Source: Weissella cibaria
Lineage (GTDB): Bacteria; Bacillota; Bacilli; Lactobacillales; Lactobacillaceae
Length of the DNA: 41,920 bases
Assembly (NCBI RefSeq): GCF_004521965.1
Contig: NZ_SDGK01000018.1
Location: 1 to 41,920, forward strand
Direction of reading: 5' to 3'
Shown here: positions 16,563-23,862 of the stretch, piece after piece
How the letters are laid out: every line of letters starts with the position of its first letter
How positions within the stretch are numbered: position 1 is the first letter of the stretch
The notes under the pieces: model-generated
The model's input: only the letters and a program-made list of their open reading frames with translations
What the model was told of the DNA's origin: nothing
Databases searched by the model: none
Program-made: the position numbers and the translations under genes

Positions 16563-17015
16563 TTAATAGTTACGGTGTTGCCCTTTTTTAACAGCGTTCC
16601 AATCGGCTGCGACATTTTCACGCATCCGTATCAACATGGCGTTCAATTGTTGCACCTCTGCATTGGAAAAGCCTTGTAACGCCACAGCTTCCGAGTAATC
16701 ATTTTCACGTTTAATCACCTGGTAAATGGCGCGCCCCTTTTCTGTTGCCCGAAGATGTTTAATTTTCAAATTATCAGGATTATCACGTTTCTCGACTAAT
16801 CCATCGGCAATTAATTTCTTAACAGCCCGTGAAACCGTTGTACGGTCGACCATAATCAAATCTGACAATGCCTCCTGAATAATATCAGGCTGTTCAACAA
16901 TTCGTACTAAGTACAAATATTGCCCTTTGGTTAAATTAAATTCTTTAAATTCCACATTACTTATTGAATCTAGGGCACGTGCAATCATGCCAATTTCTCT
17001 TAAGTTAGCTGTCAT
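16563..17015 (-). CDS. MarR-family transcriptional regulator
   Basis: A 150-aa winged helix-turn-helix regulator. The DNA-binding region is around residues 50-100: IIQEALSDLIMVDRTTVSRA, then VKKLIADGLVEKRDNPDN with the wing after it. MarR proteins bind palindromes as dimers and usually repress their own operon until a small ligand or oxidant binds. A perfect 22-bp palindrome overlaps this gene's own promoter (17046-17067). GAGGA seven bases before ATG 17015 supports that start over the ATG at 17033, which would overlap the ribosome binding site. The following GNAT gene is the likely co-regulated partner. The effector is unknown. Confidence 0.92.
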   Translation of the reverse strand: MTANLREIGMIARALDSISNVEFKEFNLTKGQYLYLVRIVEQPDIIQEALSDLIMVDRTTVSRAVKKLIADGLVEKRDNPDNLKIKHLRATEKGRAIYQVIKRENDYSEAVALQGFSNAEVQQLNAMLIRMRENVAADWNAVKKGQHRNY

Positions 17016-17033
17016 ATTTTTGTCCTCACGCAT

Positions 17034-17067
17034 AGTCTATAATTATTTTGTTGCAAATGCAACAAAA
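17034..17067 (-). promoter_or_regulatory. MarR-GNAT promoter and operator palindrome
   Basis: A perfect palindrome at 17046-17067 has arms TTTTGTTGCA and TGCAACAAAA with an AA spacer. On the minus strand a -35 box TTGCAT (complement of 17057-17062) lies inside it, and TAGACT (complement of 17034-17039) follows after 17 bases. Its placement strongly suggests autorepression by the adjacent MarR protein. Confidence 0.75.
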
Positions 17068-17098
17068 AGCGGTAATCATTAAATTGATTACCGCTTTT
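17065..17098 (-). terminator. Terminator of the oxidoreductase cluster
   Basis: On the minus strand AAAAGCGGTAATCA, a six-base loop and TGATTACCGCTTTT are followed by T and G residues. It lies 13 bases after the cupin stop and abuts the MarR operator. Confidence 0.85.
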
Positions 17099-17110
17099 AT
17101 ATAGTGTTAA

Positions 17111-17518
17111 TTAATCTAGTGCATCATAGTCCGCATCTGAAACTGGCTCAAGCCATTCTGGTGTTCCAGCCGTAATCGCAATGTGCTCAAACCAACTATC
17201 TTTCTTGGCACCGTGCCAATGCTTCACACCATCACGTGTCACGATAGTATCACCCTTTGTCAATGACTGAGTAGGTTGCCCCTCTTCTTGATACCATCCC
17301 TCACCGGCAGTCACCAATAAAAGCTGATAGCCGTCATGGTGAATATGCCAATTATTTCGTGATCCTGGCTCAAACGACACTGAACCAATGCCAATCTTTT
17401 CATCCGGTGACGTCACCAAGTTGGTCAAATAGGTGTCACCGACAAAAAATTCGCCACAGGGATTTAGAACACCCGCTGAAAAGATTGTACCCGTTTTAAT
17501 TTCTGGAAAATTCGCCAT
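17111..17518 (-). CDS. Cupin-domain protein
   Basis: The 135-aa protein is a single small beta-barrel cupin. Metal-binding motif 1 is visible as SRNNWHIHHDGYQLLLVTAG near residues 53-72 and motif 2 as DTIVTRDGVKHWHGAKKDSW near 89-108, with the usual His ligands. Such cupins are often found beside carboxymuconolactone decarboxylase-like and aldo/keto reductase genes, as here, and may act as isomerases or quenchers of small carbonyl or redox compounds; the substrate is unknown. Its start codon overlaps the stop of the upstream CMD gene by one base, so the two are probably translationally coupled. Confidence 0.88.
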   Translation of the reverse strand: MANFPEIKTGTIFSAGVLNPCGEFFVGDTYLTNLVTSPDEKIGIGSVSFEPGSRNNWHIHHDGYQLLLVTAGEGWYQEEGQPTQSLTKGDTIVTRDGVKHWHGAKKDSWFEHIAITAGTPEWLEPVSDADYDALD

Positions 17519-17841
17519 TATGCTACCTCATAAACTTCTTTTGCGATATTAAATGCTGACCAGGCTTTGGGCCAGCCAACGTAGAATGCCAAGTGGGTAA
17601 TAATTTCAGCCACTTCATCAGCAGTTAGACCGTTTTCTTTAGCTTTCTGCATGTGGAAGGGCAATTGTTCAAACGCCCCTGTGGCAATCAGTGCGGTAAT
17701 CGTTGCAAACGACCGATCACGAGCTGAAAGTGCCGTCTCGCGTGACCAAACCTGGCCAAACAGGACCTCGTCATTTAATTCTGCAAACTTAGGTGCAAAC
17801 GCGCCCAACGCGTCGTGCCCTGCAGTTACCTTCTCAGCCAT
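17518..17841 (-). CDS. Carboxymuconolactone decarboxylase family protein
   Basis: This 107-aa all-helical protein resembles the CMD/AhpD-like family: WSRETALSARDRSFATITAL near residues 31-50 and the helix ADEVAEIITHLAFYVGWPKAWSAF near 70-95. The family includes true decarboxylases and AhpD-type peroxidase partners. The CxxC motif of AhpD is absent, so a thiol-peroxidase role is unlikely. GGAG nine bases upstream supports ATG 17841. It sits between the broken aldo/keto reductase and the cupin gene, a combination common in lactic acid bacteria. The substrate is unknown. Confidence 0.88.
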   Translation of the reverse strand: MAEKVTAGHDALGAFAPKFAELNDEVLFGQVWSRETALSARDRSFATITALIATGAFEQLPFHMQKAKENGLTADEVAEIITHLAFYVGWPKAWSAFNIAKEVYEVA

Positions 17842-17858
17842 ATCACTCATCTCCGTTC

Positions 17859-18727
17859 TTAATCTAACGTGCCCCCGAAAACTGGGAAGCCACTAAATTC
17901 ACCATAATCGTTAAACGTAACTCGCTTTAACAGAGTCATATCCTCATCACTAATGGTAAAGTCGACTGTTGCGTTATGACGCATGTGGTCTTCAGACAGC
18001 GTCTTTGGCAAAGGCAAGGCATCTAATTGCAACAAGTAGCGCATCCCCAATTGCGGTACCGATACACCATATTTATCAGTAATTTGTTGCAAGTTCGGAT
18101 TCTTCAGCATTTCACCGTGACCAAATGGCGAATAGGCTTCAATTTGAATATCGTGTTGCTTGGCATAATCAAAGAGACCAAATGGCACATTGCCGATGTG
18201 CGCCAAAACTTGATCTACAGCAGGCTTAATGCGTCCGTTATCAAGAATGTTCTGCAAGTCAACTTCATCAAAGTTTGAGACACCGATTGTTCGAATCTTA
18301 CCAGCATCAACGGCCTCTTCCAGTGCACGCCAAGCAGCCAGATTACCGGCAAAGAAACGGCCCTCTTTTTGGAAATCAACCCAAGGCTTTGGTGAATGAA
18401 TAATCATCATATCGATATAGTTCAACCCTAAATCAGCCAATGATTGGTCAATGGCAGCACCGCATCATCATAGTCCTTGATTTCACCGGCTAGTTTGGTT
18501 GTCACGAAAATATCTTCCCGTCGCACGCCACTGTCACGGACGCCACGACCGACACCAACTTCATTTTCATAGGCTTCAGCCGTATCAATATGCCGGTAGC
18601 CCACTTGAATCGCCGTTTTAACAGCTTGGGCTGCGTCATCATTATCGGTAATCATCCACGTGCCGAACCCAATCTTTGGGATTTCAACACCATTATTTAA
18701 TTTGTAGGTTTCATCAAAAATTGTCAT
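17859..18727 (-). pseudogene. Aldo/keto reductase, frameshifted
   Basis: Two overlapping frames make up one aldo/keto reductase of about 289 residues. The N-terminal piece carries the start of the barrel (NGVEIPKIGFGTW), the catalytic Asp and Tyr in HIDTAEAYENE and the Lys in VTTKLAG. The C-terminal piece carries the catalytic His in MIIHSPKPW, GVSNFDEVDL and the C-terminal cofactor region. The join lies near 18458-18465, where GATGATGCGGTG is followed by CTGCC. One missing base (probably a G) would restore AAIDQSLADLGLNYID. ATG 18727 has GAGGAG seven bases upstream. Either a real inactivating mutation or a sequence error; the rest of the reading frame is undamaged. Confidence 0.85.
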
Positions 18728-18729
18728 GT

Positions 18730-19122
18730 TCATGCTCCTCGTTCTTTCAAAATCACACGGACCGTCGCCTCACGTGGTCCGGCACCCAACATTGATGGCA
18801 TATAGGCGCTGTCCGCATACTTTGTCTGATAGGCAGTATCAATTGCCGCCTGAAGTTGCTCATGGCCAGCCCCCGAAATGAGTTCAAAGTCGACGCGATA
18901 CGTCTGACCAGCAACGGTGATTTCACCCGCCCCTTGGCTCTTCGCTGATCCGTACCAACGTGATTGCAACCCATTCCAAGCGCGAACATATAACTCACCG
19001 TCGACAATAACCGACCAAATCCATGTTGGTGTCCCCGGAGTTCGACCATCAGCTCGATAAGGCGCAATATGAAAATCATCTGCCCGACTAAAGTCGTTAA
19101 CTTGTTCTGGCGTTAGTGTCAT
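18730..19122 (-). CDS. DUF2255-family protein
   Basis: The 130-aa protein resembles the DUF2255 family: DFHIAPYRADGRTPGTPTWI around residues 16-35, then VDGELYVRAWNGLQSRWYGS around 40-60. The Trp-rich core and overall length are typical. Members are small soluble proteins of unknown biochemical role, often located with reductases and LysR or TetR regulators. GGAGG eight bases upstream supports ATG 19122. It is the first gene of the leftward cluster and is divergent from a LysR-type gene 95 bases away. The next gene begins two bases after its stop. Confidence 0.82.
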   Translation of the reverse strand: MTLTPEQVNDFSRADDFHIAPYRADGRTPGTPTWIWSVIVDGELYVRAWNGLQSRWYGSAKSQGAGEITVAGQTYRVDFELISGAGHEQLQAAIDTAYQTKYADSAYMPSMLGAGPREATVRVILKERGA

Positions 19123-19217
19123 CTTAGCCACCTCCCTTGTATCTCAAGTGTAGTGCGTTATACTTAGTCATTACTAATGCTTTGTTTTTATAACAAACTA
19201 TAACGAGAGGTAATGAT

Positions 19218-20089
19218 ATGGAATTGCGCGTTTTAAGATATTTCCTAGCTGTTGCACGCACTGGCACCCTAACCGCCGCTGCGGCTCAGTTAAACGTGAC
19301 ACAACCTGCTTTATCCAGTTAAAACTGCTTGAAACTGAACTCGGTGTGCAACTGATTAACCGTGAACATAAGCCTGTCACGCTAACCCCTGAAGGCATCT
19401 ACCTGGTCAAACAAGCTGAAGACATGATTGCAATTGCTGACAAAACCGTTACCAATTTACAATCCAAGGAAGCGATTGCCGGTGTTATCACGATTGGTGC
19501 GGCTGAAACAGTGATGTTCGATCACGTTATCCAGGCAATTTCTAAATTGCAACGTGACTACCCTAACGTCACAATTACTTTAATTTCTGGCTCAACAACC
19601 GACTTACTGGCTCGCCTTAACCAAGGCGAGCTCGACTTCCTATTTGCTCTTGATTTCACACAAAAAGCTTCTTATGACTACCTCGATTTTCCAGGTGCGG
19701 ATGTCCGCGGGGTCTTTATCAACCGGCATCATCCCCTTGCCAGTGAGCCAGCAATCACAGCTGAACAACTCACCCAATACCCCGTCGCGATTTCAAGACA
19801 GTCCTCGTTTAACGATTCCTTAGTGGAAGAACTCGACTTGAAAGCATCGCAGCTAAATATTCGCATGAAGTATAATCTGATTGGTAATGCACGCATGTAT
19901 CCATTAGTTGATGACCAGCTTCTCTTGGTCGGTATCGCTGGGGTGATTAATGCCCCTGAGTTACTCTTCAAACCGTTTACACCTGAAAACATTTCAACAG
20001 GCACAATGATTTGGAAACACACCCCCTTCCTAACCCCCTTGCACGAAGAATTTATCCATTATTTGGAGAATGAACTCCAAAAAAAATAA
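19218..20089 (+). pseudogene. LysR-family transcriptional regulator, frameshifted in the HTH
   Basis: The gene starts at ATG 19218 after GAGAGG with MELRVLRYFLAVARTGTLTA, a standard LysR N-terminus. It continues AAAQLNVTQPALS and then hits a stop at 19316. Four bases appear to be missing at about 19311-19317. With them the frame would continue as QLKLLETELGVQLINRE into a complete effector-binding domain (from residue 90), which is intact to the stop at 20089. The lesion falls in the recognition helix, so the protein as read cannot bind DNA. It is divergent from the DUF2255-AKR-CMD-cupin cluster, the usual position for the regulator of such a cluster. Confidence 0.85.
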
Positions 20090-20097
20090 TGCCACGC

Positions 20098-20133
20098 AAA
20101 AAGGGCTACCAAAATAAATTGGTAGCCCTTTTT
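20098..20133. terminator. Bidirectional terminator between LysR and oppA copy 2
   Basis: A perfect 15-bp stem: AAAAAGGGCTACCAA (20098-20112) and TTGGTAGCCCTTTTT (20119-20133), loop of six bases. It serves the converging LysR and oppA genes. Confidence 0.9.
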
Positions 20134-20138
20134 GGTTA

Positions 20139-21764
20139 TTAATGCTTGTAAGCCCACTTCCAGTCGTATTGTGCGCCTGTTGTGTTGGCCACCACGCCCT
20201 TAACCGATGTACGGAACAACGTCGCTGATGAGGCATAATAAAGCGGTACGACACCAGCATCCTTTTCAATCGTTTGCTCAGCTGTCTTGTAGTCTGCAAA
20301 ACGCTTAGAATCATCATTTACGTCGGTTGTCTTGGCCGCCTTCTCTGCAGCATCGAATGTTGCACTAGACCAACCACCGTCATTAAACGACGAATCTGAC
20401 GTATACAAATCCAAGAAAGTTGATGGGTCAGCGTAATCTGCCATCCAATTAGAGATAGCAATATCAAACTTACGCGACCCAGTTGTCAGCGCAATGCGTT
20501 GCTTAGCTGGCACCTCTTTGACACTAATCTTCAATCCTGGTAATTTTTGCAATTGTGATTGTAAGAATTCAGCCGTGTTCTTCGATGCATCTGAATCATC
20601 AGTCAACACCTGTAAGTTCAGCTTTGACGTACCAGTTTCTTGCAACCCAGCCTTGAATAACGACTTTGCCTTCGCCTCATTGTACGCGATTGCCCCCTTT
20701 ACTTGGGCATCTTTAGCAAAATCTTCGGTTGTACCTGGAACTTTTGCGAGTCTCGTCGCAGTAAAAGTTGTGGCCGGTGTTGCTGTACCCCGCAACACGT
20801 GGTTCGCTAATTGATCTCGGTTAATCGCATATGAAATTGCTTGACGCACCTTAGCATTTTTAAAAGCTGGTACTCGGCGCCCATTCAACTCCAAATAGCG
20901 GGTTGCTGCAGTCGGAATAACTTTATAATCTGACCGTTTTTGTGACGCACGCACCTGATCAGATGATAGCGTCGTGAAGTCGACCTTGCCTTGCTTGTAC
21001 AAGTTATAACCTGTATTTTGATCCTTCACGGTTTGAACTGTAATCTTCGGTGTTTTCACACTCTTTGCATCCCAATAATTTGGATTTTTGACCAACTCAT
21101 AACTGTTACTAGAACCGTTCCACCCCTTCACAATAAAAGGTCCTGCAGAAATTGCATCAGTCGACGTCGTGGCGTATTTCTTTCCCACCTTTTCTTCAAA
21201 TTTTTGATTCTGTGGGAAAAACTCTGGCATTGTTAATTCAGCCGTTAATTGTGGCAATGGCTTTTCCAACGTTACTTGCAATGTTTGATCATCAAGTGCT
21301 TTGACGCCCAGGTCATTCAAATTCTTGTCTTGGCCCTGATTAATTGAGTCAGCATTTTTAATCCCAGAATACAAGTATGCATACACGGACTTAGTCTTTG
21401 GGTTAACCGTTCGTTGCCAACCATACACAAAATCTTGCGCGGTAATCGGATCACCATTTGCCCACTTAATCCCATTACGTAGCTTGAATGTATAGGTCAA
21501 TCCATCAGCTGACTTATCAACTGATTGTGCCAATGATAATTGTGGCTTCCCCGACGCGTCATTGCGATACAAACCGTCCCCGGATGCAGTAATGGCATCA
21601 TCGCTTACCAATTCTTGTACCGTTGATGGATCCAGCGTACTTAAATCCGCTGATTCGGTCCAATTGATTGTCTTGTCAGTTGCGGCATGGGCTACAATGG
21701 TTAGTCCGCTCCCCAAAATAACAGCTGTTGATAATAATACCGACGTCTTAATAATCTTCTTCAT
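20139..21764 (-). CDS. oppA: Peptide ABC transporter substrate-binding protein, OppA family (copy 2)
   Basis: A 541-aa paralogue of the protein at 2833-4458 with the same layout. It has a signal sequence MKKIIKTSVLLSTAVILGSG without a lipobox cysteine, then ATDKTINWTESADLSTLDPS, GDGLYRN, TYTFKLRNGIKWANGDPITA and the same C-terminal tail QYDWKWAYKH. The two copies differ most in the ligand-lobe segments around residues 330-430, which could change peptide preference. No permease genes are near. Unlike copy 1, the gene is preceded by a long leader with a T-box and an intrinsic terminator, so expression should rise when one particular tRNA is uncharged. This ties peptide uptake to a specific amino acid shortage. 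Confidence 0.92.
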   Translation of the reverse strand: MKKIIKTSVLLSTAVILGSGLTIVAHAATDKTINWTESADLSTLDPSTVQELVSDDAITASGDGLYRNDASGKPQLSLAQSVDKSADGLTYTFKLRNGIKWANGDPITAQDFVYGWQRTVNPKTKSVYAYLYSGIKNADSINQGQDKNLNDLGVKALDDQTLQVTLEKPLPQLTAELTMPEFFPQNQKFEEKVGKKYATTSTDAISAGPFIVKGWNGSSNSYELVKNPNYWDAKSVKTPKITVQTVKDQNTGYNLYKQGKVDFTTLSSDQVRASQKRSDYKVIPTAATRYLELNGRRVPAFKNAKVRQAISYAINRDQLANHVLRGTATPATTFTATRLAKVPGTTEDFAKDAQVKGAIAYNEAKAKSLFKAGLQETGTSKLNLQVLTDDSDASKNTAEFLQSQLQKLPGLKISVKEVPAKQRIALTTGSRKFDIAISNWMADYADPSTFLDLYTSDSSFNDGGWSSATFDAAEKAAKTTDVNDDSKRFADYKTAEQTIEKDAGVVPLYYASSATLFRTSVKGVVANTTGAQYDWKWAYKH

Positions 21765-21820
21765 AATTCCACTCGATTCCTATTTTACTCATCAAGCGCG
21801 CGTCTATTTGGCCGAATAAA

Positions 21821-22112
21821 CAAAAACGTCCTGAAAATTCGATTCGAATTTCCAGGACGATTAATCGCGTTACCACCTAGTTTCCCTGCTTAGTCACCTA
21901 AACAAGCTCATACGTACGCCTTATAGTTGGACTAGTCAACAACCGCCGGATATACGTTTGCGCGATAACGGGCGCACCCGGCAATCGCTAACTGTCGCTC
22001 ACGATTGCAACTGACTCAGAGACCATTTTCATAAGTTTCCCAGTACTAACTCACACCTCCCGTTAGCTCTCTGCGCCTGTTTCACTTTTTACTTCATCTC
22101 GTCCTAGTCGAC
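21821..22112 (-). promoter_or_regulatory. T-box riboswitch leader of oppA copy 2
   Basis: On the minus strand the leader has a Stem I closed by CAGAGA/TCTCTG (complements of 22068-22073 and 22017-22022). It also has GGTGTGAG in the distal part and the conserved T-box AGGTGGTAACGCG (complement of 21866-21878). An intrinsic terminator follows at 21821-21860: GTCCTG and a nearly perfect complementary arm, then TTTTTG. The TGGT within the T-box pairs with an ACCA tRNA end, so the sensed tRNA has discriminator A. The codon-like triplet ATG (complement of 22024-22026), just before the 3' strand of the basal helix, is the best specifier candidate and would mean tRNA-Met. That assignment is tentative. 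Confidence 0.85.
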
Positions 22113-22118
22113 TTTTAT

Positions 22119-22147
22119 ATATTAGATCCATACTCATAAATTGTCAA
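22119..22147 (-). promoter_or_regulatory. Promoter of the T-box/oppA transcript
   Basis: On the minus strand a perfect TTGACA (complement of 22142-22147) and TAATAT (complement of 22119-22124) are 17 bases apart. Transcription would start near 22112, giving a leader of about 350 nt. Confidence 0.75.
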
Positions 22148-22171
22148 TAATTTTATTATTTAACTTTAATG

Positions 22172-22495
22172 TTATTGATTGATTTCCCGACGCTGACGCC
22201 ACGCAAGCCCCGTCGCAAGAACGCCACCGATTGCCAGATATGTCACAAATGAAGGCCAACACCAGTTAGCATACGTCACCCAGTCAAATACCTCGGTTAG
22301 AACGCCAAACAAAACAATACTAATGACGGCTCCTCCCCAATTAGGTGCTAACGACATAATCACAGCCACTAAGGCAATTGCTAAGTAGAACAACAACTCG
22401 GCAAAATTACGGCGGACTACAAGATCAACAACTGAGAAAATTATCATTAAATACAGTAAATTTTTCGACCACGTGTTCATATTTTTTAACATCAT
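22172..22495 (-). CDS. Small membrane protein, hypothetical
   Basis: The 107-aa protein is almost entirely hydrophobic, with about three transmembrane segments (roughly residues 12-45, 50-70 and 80-98) and a basic C-terminal end (WRQRREINQ). I do not recognise a family. The gene begins with two consecutive ATG codons six bases after the stop of the MmcQ/YjbR-like gene, so the two are probably co-transcribed. No transport or enzymatic motif is visible. Confidence 0.7.
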   Translation of the reverse strand: MMLKNMNTWSKNLLYLMIIFSVVDLVVRRNFAELLFYLAIALVAVIMSLAPNWGGAVISIVLFGVLTEVFDWVTYANWCWPSFVTYLAIGGVLATGLAWRQRREINQ

Positions 22496-22501
22496 TGGCC
22501 C

Positions 22502-22849
22502 CTACTGTTTTGTTAGGCGTTCGCTTTCGGCCAACATCTTTAATATTTCTTGTTTTGTCGCCTCAGTATCGTTAACCGCAATCGTGATCCAATGCCGCTT
22601 ATTCATATGATATGCACGGGTAATCCCGCGCGTTTTAATCATCTCGTCAACGTGGTCAGGCGTTAGTTTCAACGTCAAGTACAGCACCGCCTCACGTTCA
22701 AAAATCATAGCCGTAATTTTGTTACTGGCGTTATGCTTCATAACTGTCCAAATAATCGTCTCATGTGAATTGATTTTGTTAAATGGATACGTTTCATGAG
22801 TCGCCGCATGGTCTTGTACCAGCGCAATCAGCTGTTCTCTGGTGTACAT
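22502..22849 (-). CDS. MmcQ/YjbR-family protein
   Basis: The 115-aa protein matches the MmcQ/YjbR pattern: an N-terminal helix (TREQLIALVQ), the FNKINSHETIIWTVM strand region, YLTLKLTPDHVDEMIKTRGI near residue 62 and the closing MNKRHWITIAVND before a C-terminal helix. The fold resembles a DNA-binding CyaY-like domain, but the role is unknown. AAAGGAG eight bases before ATG 22849 supports this start over the open frame beginning at 22870. It heads a two-gene unit with the small membrane protein. Confidence 0.82.
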   Translation of the reverse strand: MYTREQLIALVQDHAATHETYPFNKINSHETIIWTVMKHNASNKITAMIFEREAVLYLTLKLTPDHVDEMIKTRGITRAYHMNKRHWITIAVNDTEATKQEILKMLAESERLTKQ

Positions 22850-22961
22850 CTCAGTCGCTCCTTTAATCATGTTTCACCATAATAGCACATGCAACTTGGA
22901 TGACACCTCTATATTTTTACGGCCATCACAAAATCACGTTTATGTACGAAACCAAGACAGC

Positions 22962-23369
22962 CTACTGGCAGTATAACGCCAACACCTGGTTTGCTTTCTC
23001 TAGCGCTGTCGCATCCGGTGCCTCGTAAATTTTGATTAGTTCCAATACTTCTTTGCCAGCGACGGTTTTGTACCGCTTAACCCCGTCATGGGTTGGATCG
23101 GTATTATAACCACTCCAATAACCGCCACCATGAGGATCTTTAAGCAGCCGATATTTATCATCTGTAACCCGCCCAGTCCGATTTTCCACGATACTTAGTG
23201 CGTAATCCAAGCCATGTTTTCGTGCATCCAATACCAACGCTCGCTCAGTCCGGTTCACCGGTAAGATATTCTGGATAGTCGGCTTATCGGGTGCTAATAC
23301 GTCATCAGTATACGTCACCGCTACAAATGCACCTACAAAACCAATCAATAATAACAAAATCGTTTTCAT
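22962..23369 (-). CDS. Hypothetical exported or membrane-anchored protein, 135 aa
   Basis: An N-terminal hydrophobic segment (residues 3-20, MKTILLLLIGFVGAFVAV) acts as a signal peptide or anchor. The rest is soluble and polar, with DPHGGGYWSGYNTDPTHDG around residues 78-96 and a predicted helical end. I do not recognise the family; there is no lipobox and no catalytic motif. It stands alone on the minus strand with the frameshifted DUF2089-like gene upstream and could be a small secreted or surface factor. Confidence 0.6.
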   Translation of the reverse strand: MKTILLLLIGFVGAFVAVTYTDDVLAPDKPTIQNILPVNRTERALVLDARKHGLDYALSIVENRTGRVTDDKYRLLKDPHGGGYWSGYNTDPTHDGVKRYKTVAGKEVLELIKIYEAPDATALEKANQVLALYCQ

Positions 23370-23862
23370 GCCATTCTCTCTTATATGATATATTTCATCA
23401 ATATATTCATATAATCATATAGGTACGAAGGAACAGTGACCACCGATACTTCATTGCCATCTACCAGGCTAATTTTTAACGTTTTTTGCCTTATTACCTC
23501 TCGAAATTTGACCAATCACCATCTTCATAATGAGACCTTCAAAACTATTAGCTTGTTTACTATCAATTAAATTAATGGTCTGAATGACCATATTCAACCT
23601 AGTTCTAACAGTGGGTAGCTCACATCATATGTCTTTGCTAATTGCTTTAGTGACTCAGAAGAAAGGACCAATTGTTTTGCAAATTCCTGATCTTCAGTAT
23701 TCAACTCTAAAAGCCATTCCATCATTGAACCCCTTTAACATTATTGATTTAGCTTTAACAATGTTAAACAAAATGTGCAAACGAAATTCACAAAAAGAAA
23801 AAATCACGTTTTAAAAACGTGACTTTTTGAGCATCATTTATTAAATTCTGTCAGTGTAAAAA
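23370..23862. other. Spacer holding a DUF2089-like pseudogene
   Basis: No intact gene lies in these 493 bases. The middle is the frameshifted gene at 23469-23725. A plus-strand frame at 23584-23814 is antisense to it and has no ribosome binding site. Near 23803-23832 a hairpin (AAATCACGTTTTAAAAACGTGACTTTTT is split here into AAAATCACGTTTT and AAAACGTGACTTTTT) may terminate the ABC-F gene at its right. Confidence 0.5.
23469..23725 (-). pseudogene. DUF2089-like small protein, frameshifted
   Basis: On the minus strand two ATG codons after AAAGGGG open MMEWLLELNTEDQEFAKQLV, then SSESLKQLAKTYDVSYP. The frame then ends at a stop. Restoring one C in the CCC run near 23612-23614 gives TVRTRLNMVIQTINLIDSKQ, then ANSFEGLIMKMVIGQISRG and a short tail to TAG at 23469. 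The joined sequence of about 86 aa resembles small DUF2089/YvlC-associated proteins with a helix-turn-helix (SLKQLAKTYDVSYPTVRTRL). A single-base deletion, or a miscalled homopolymer, breaks it. Confidence 0.65.
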
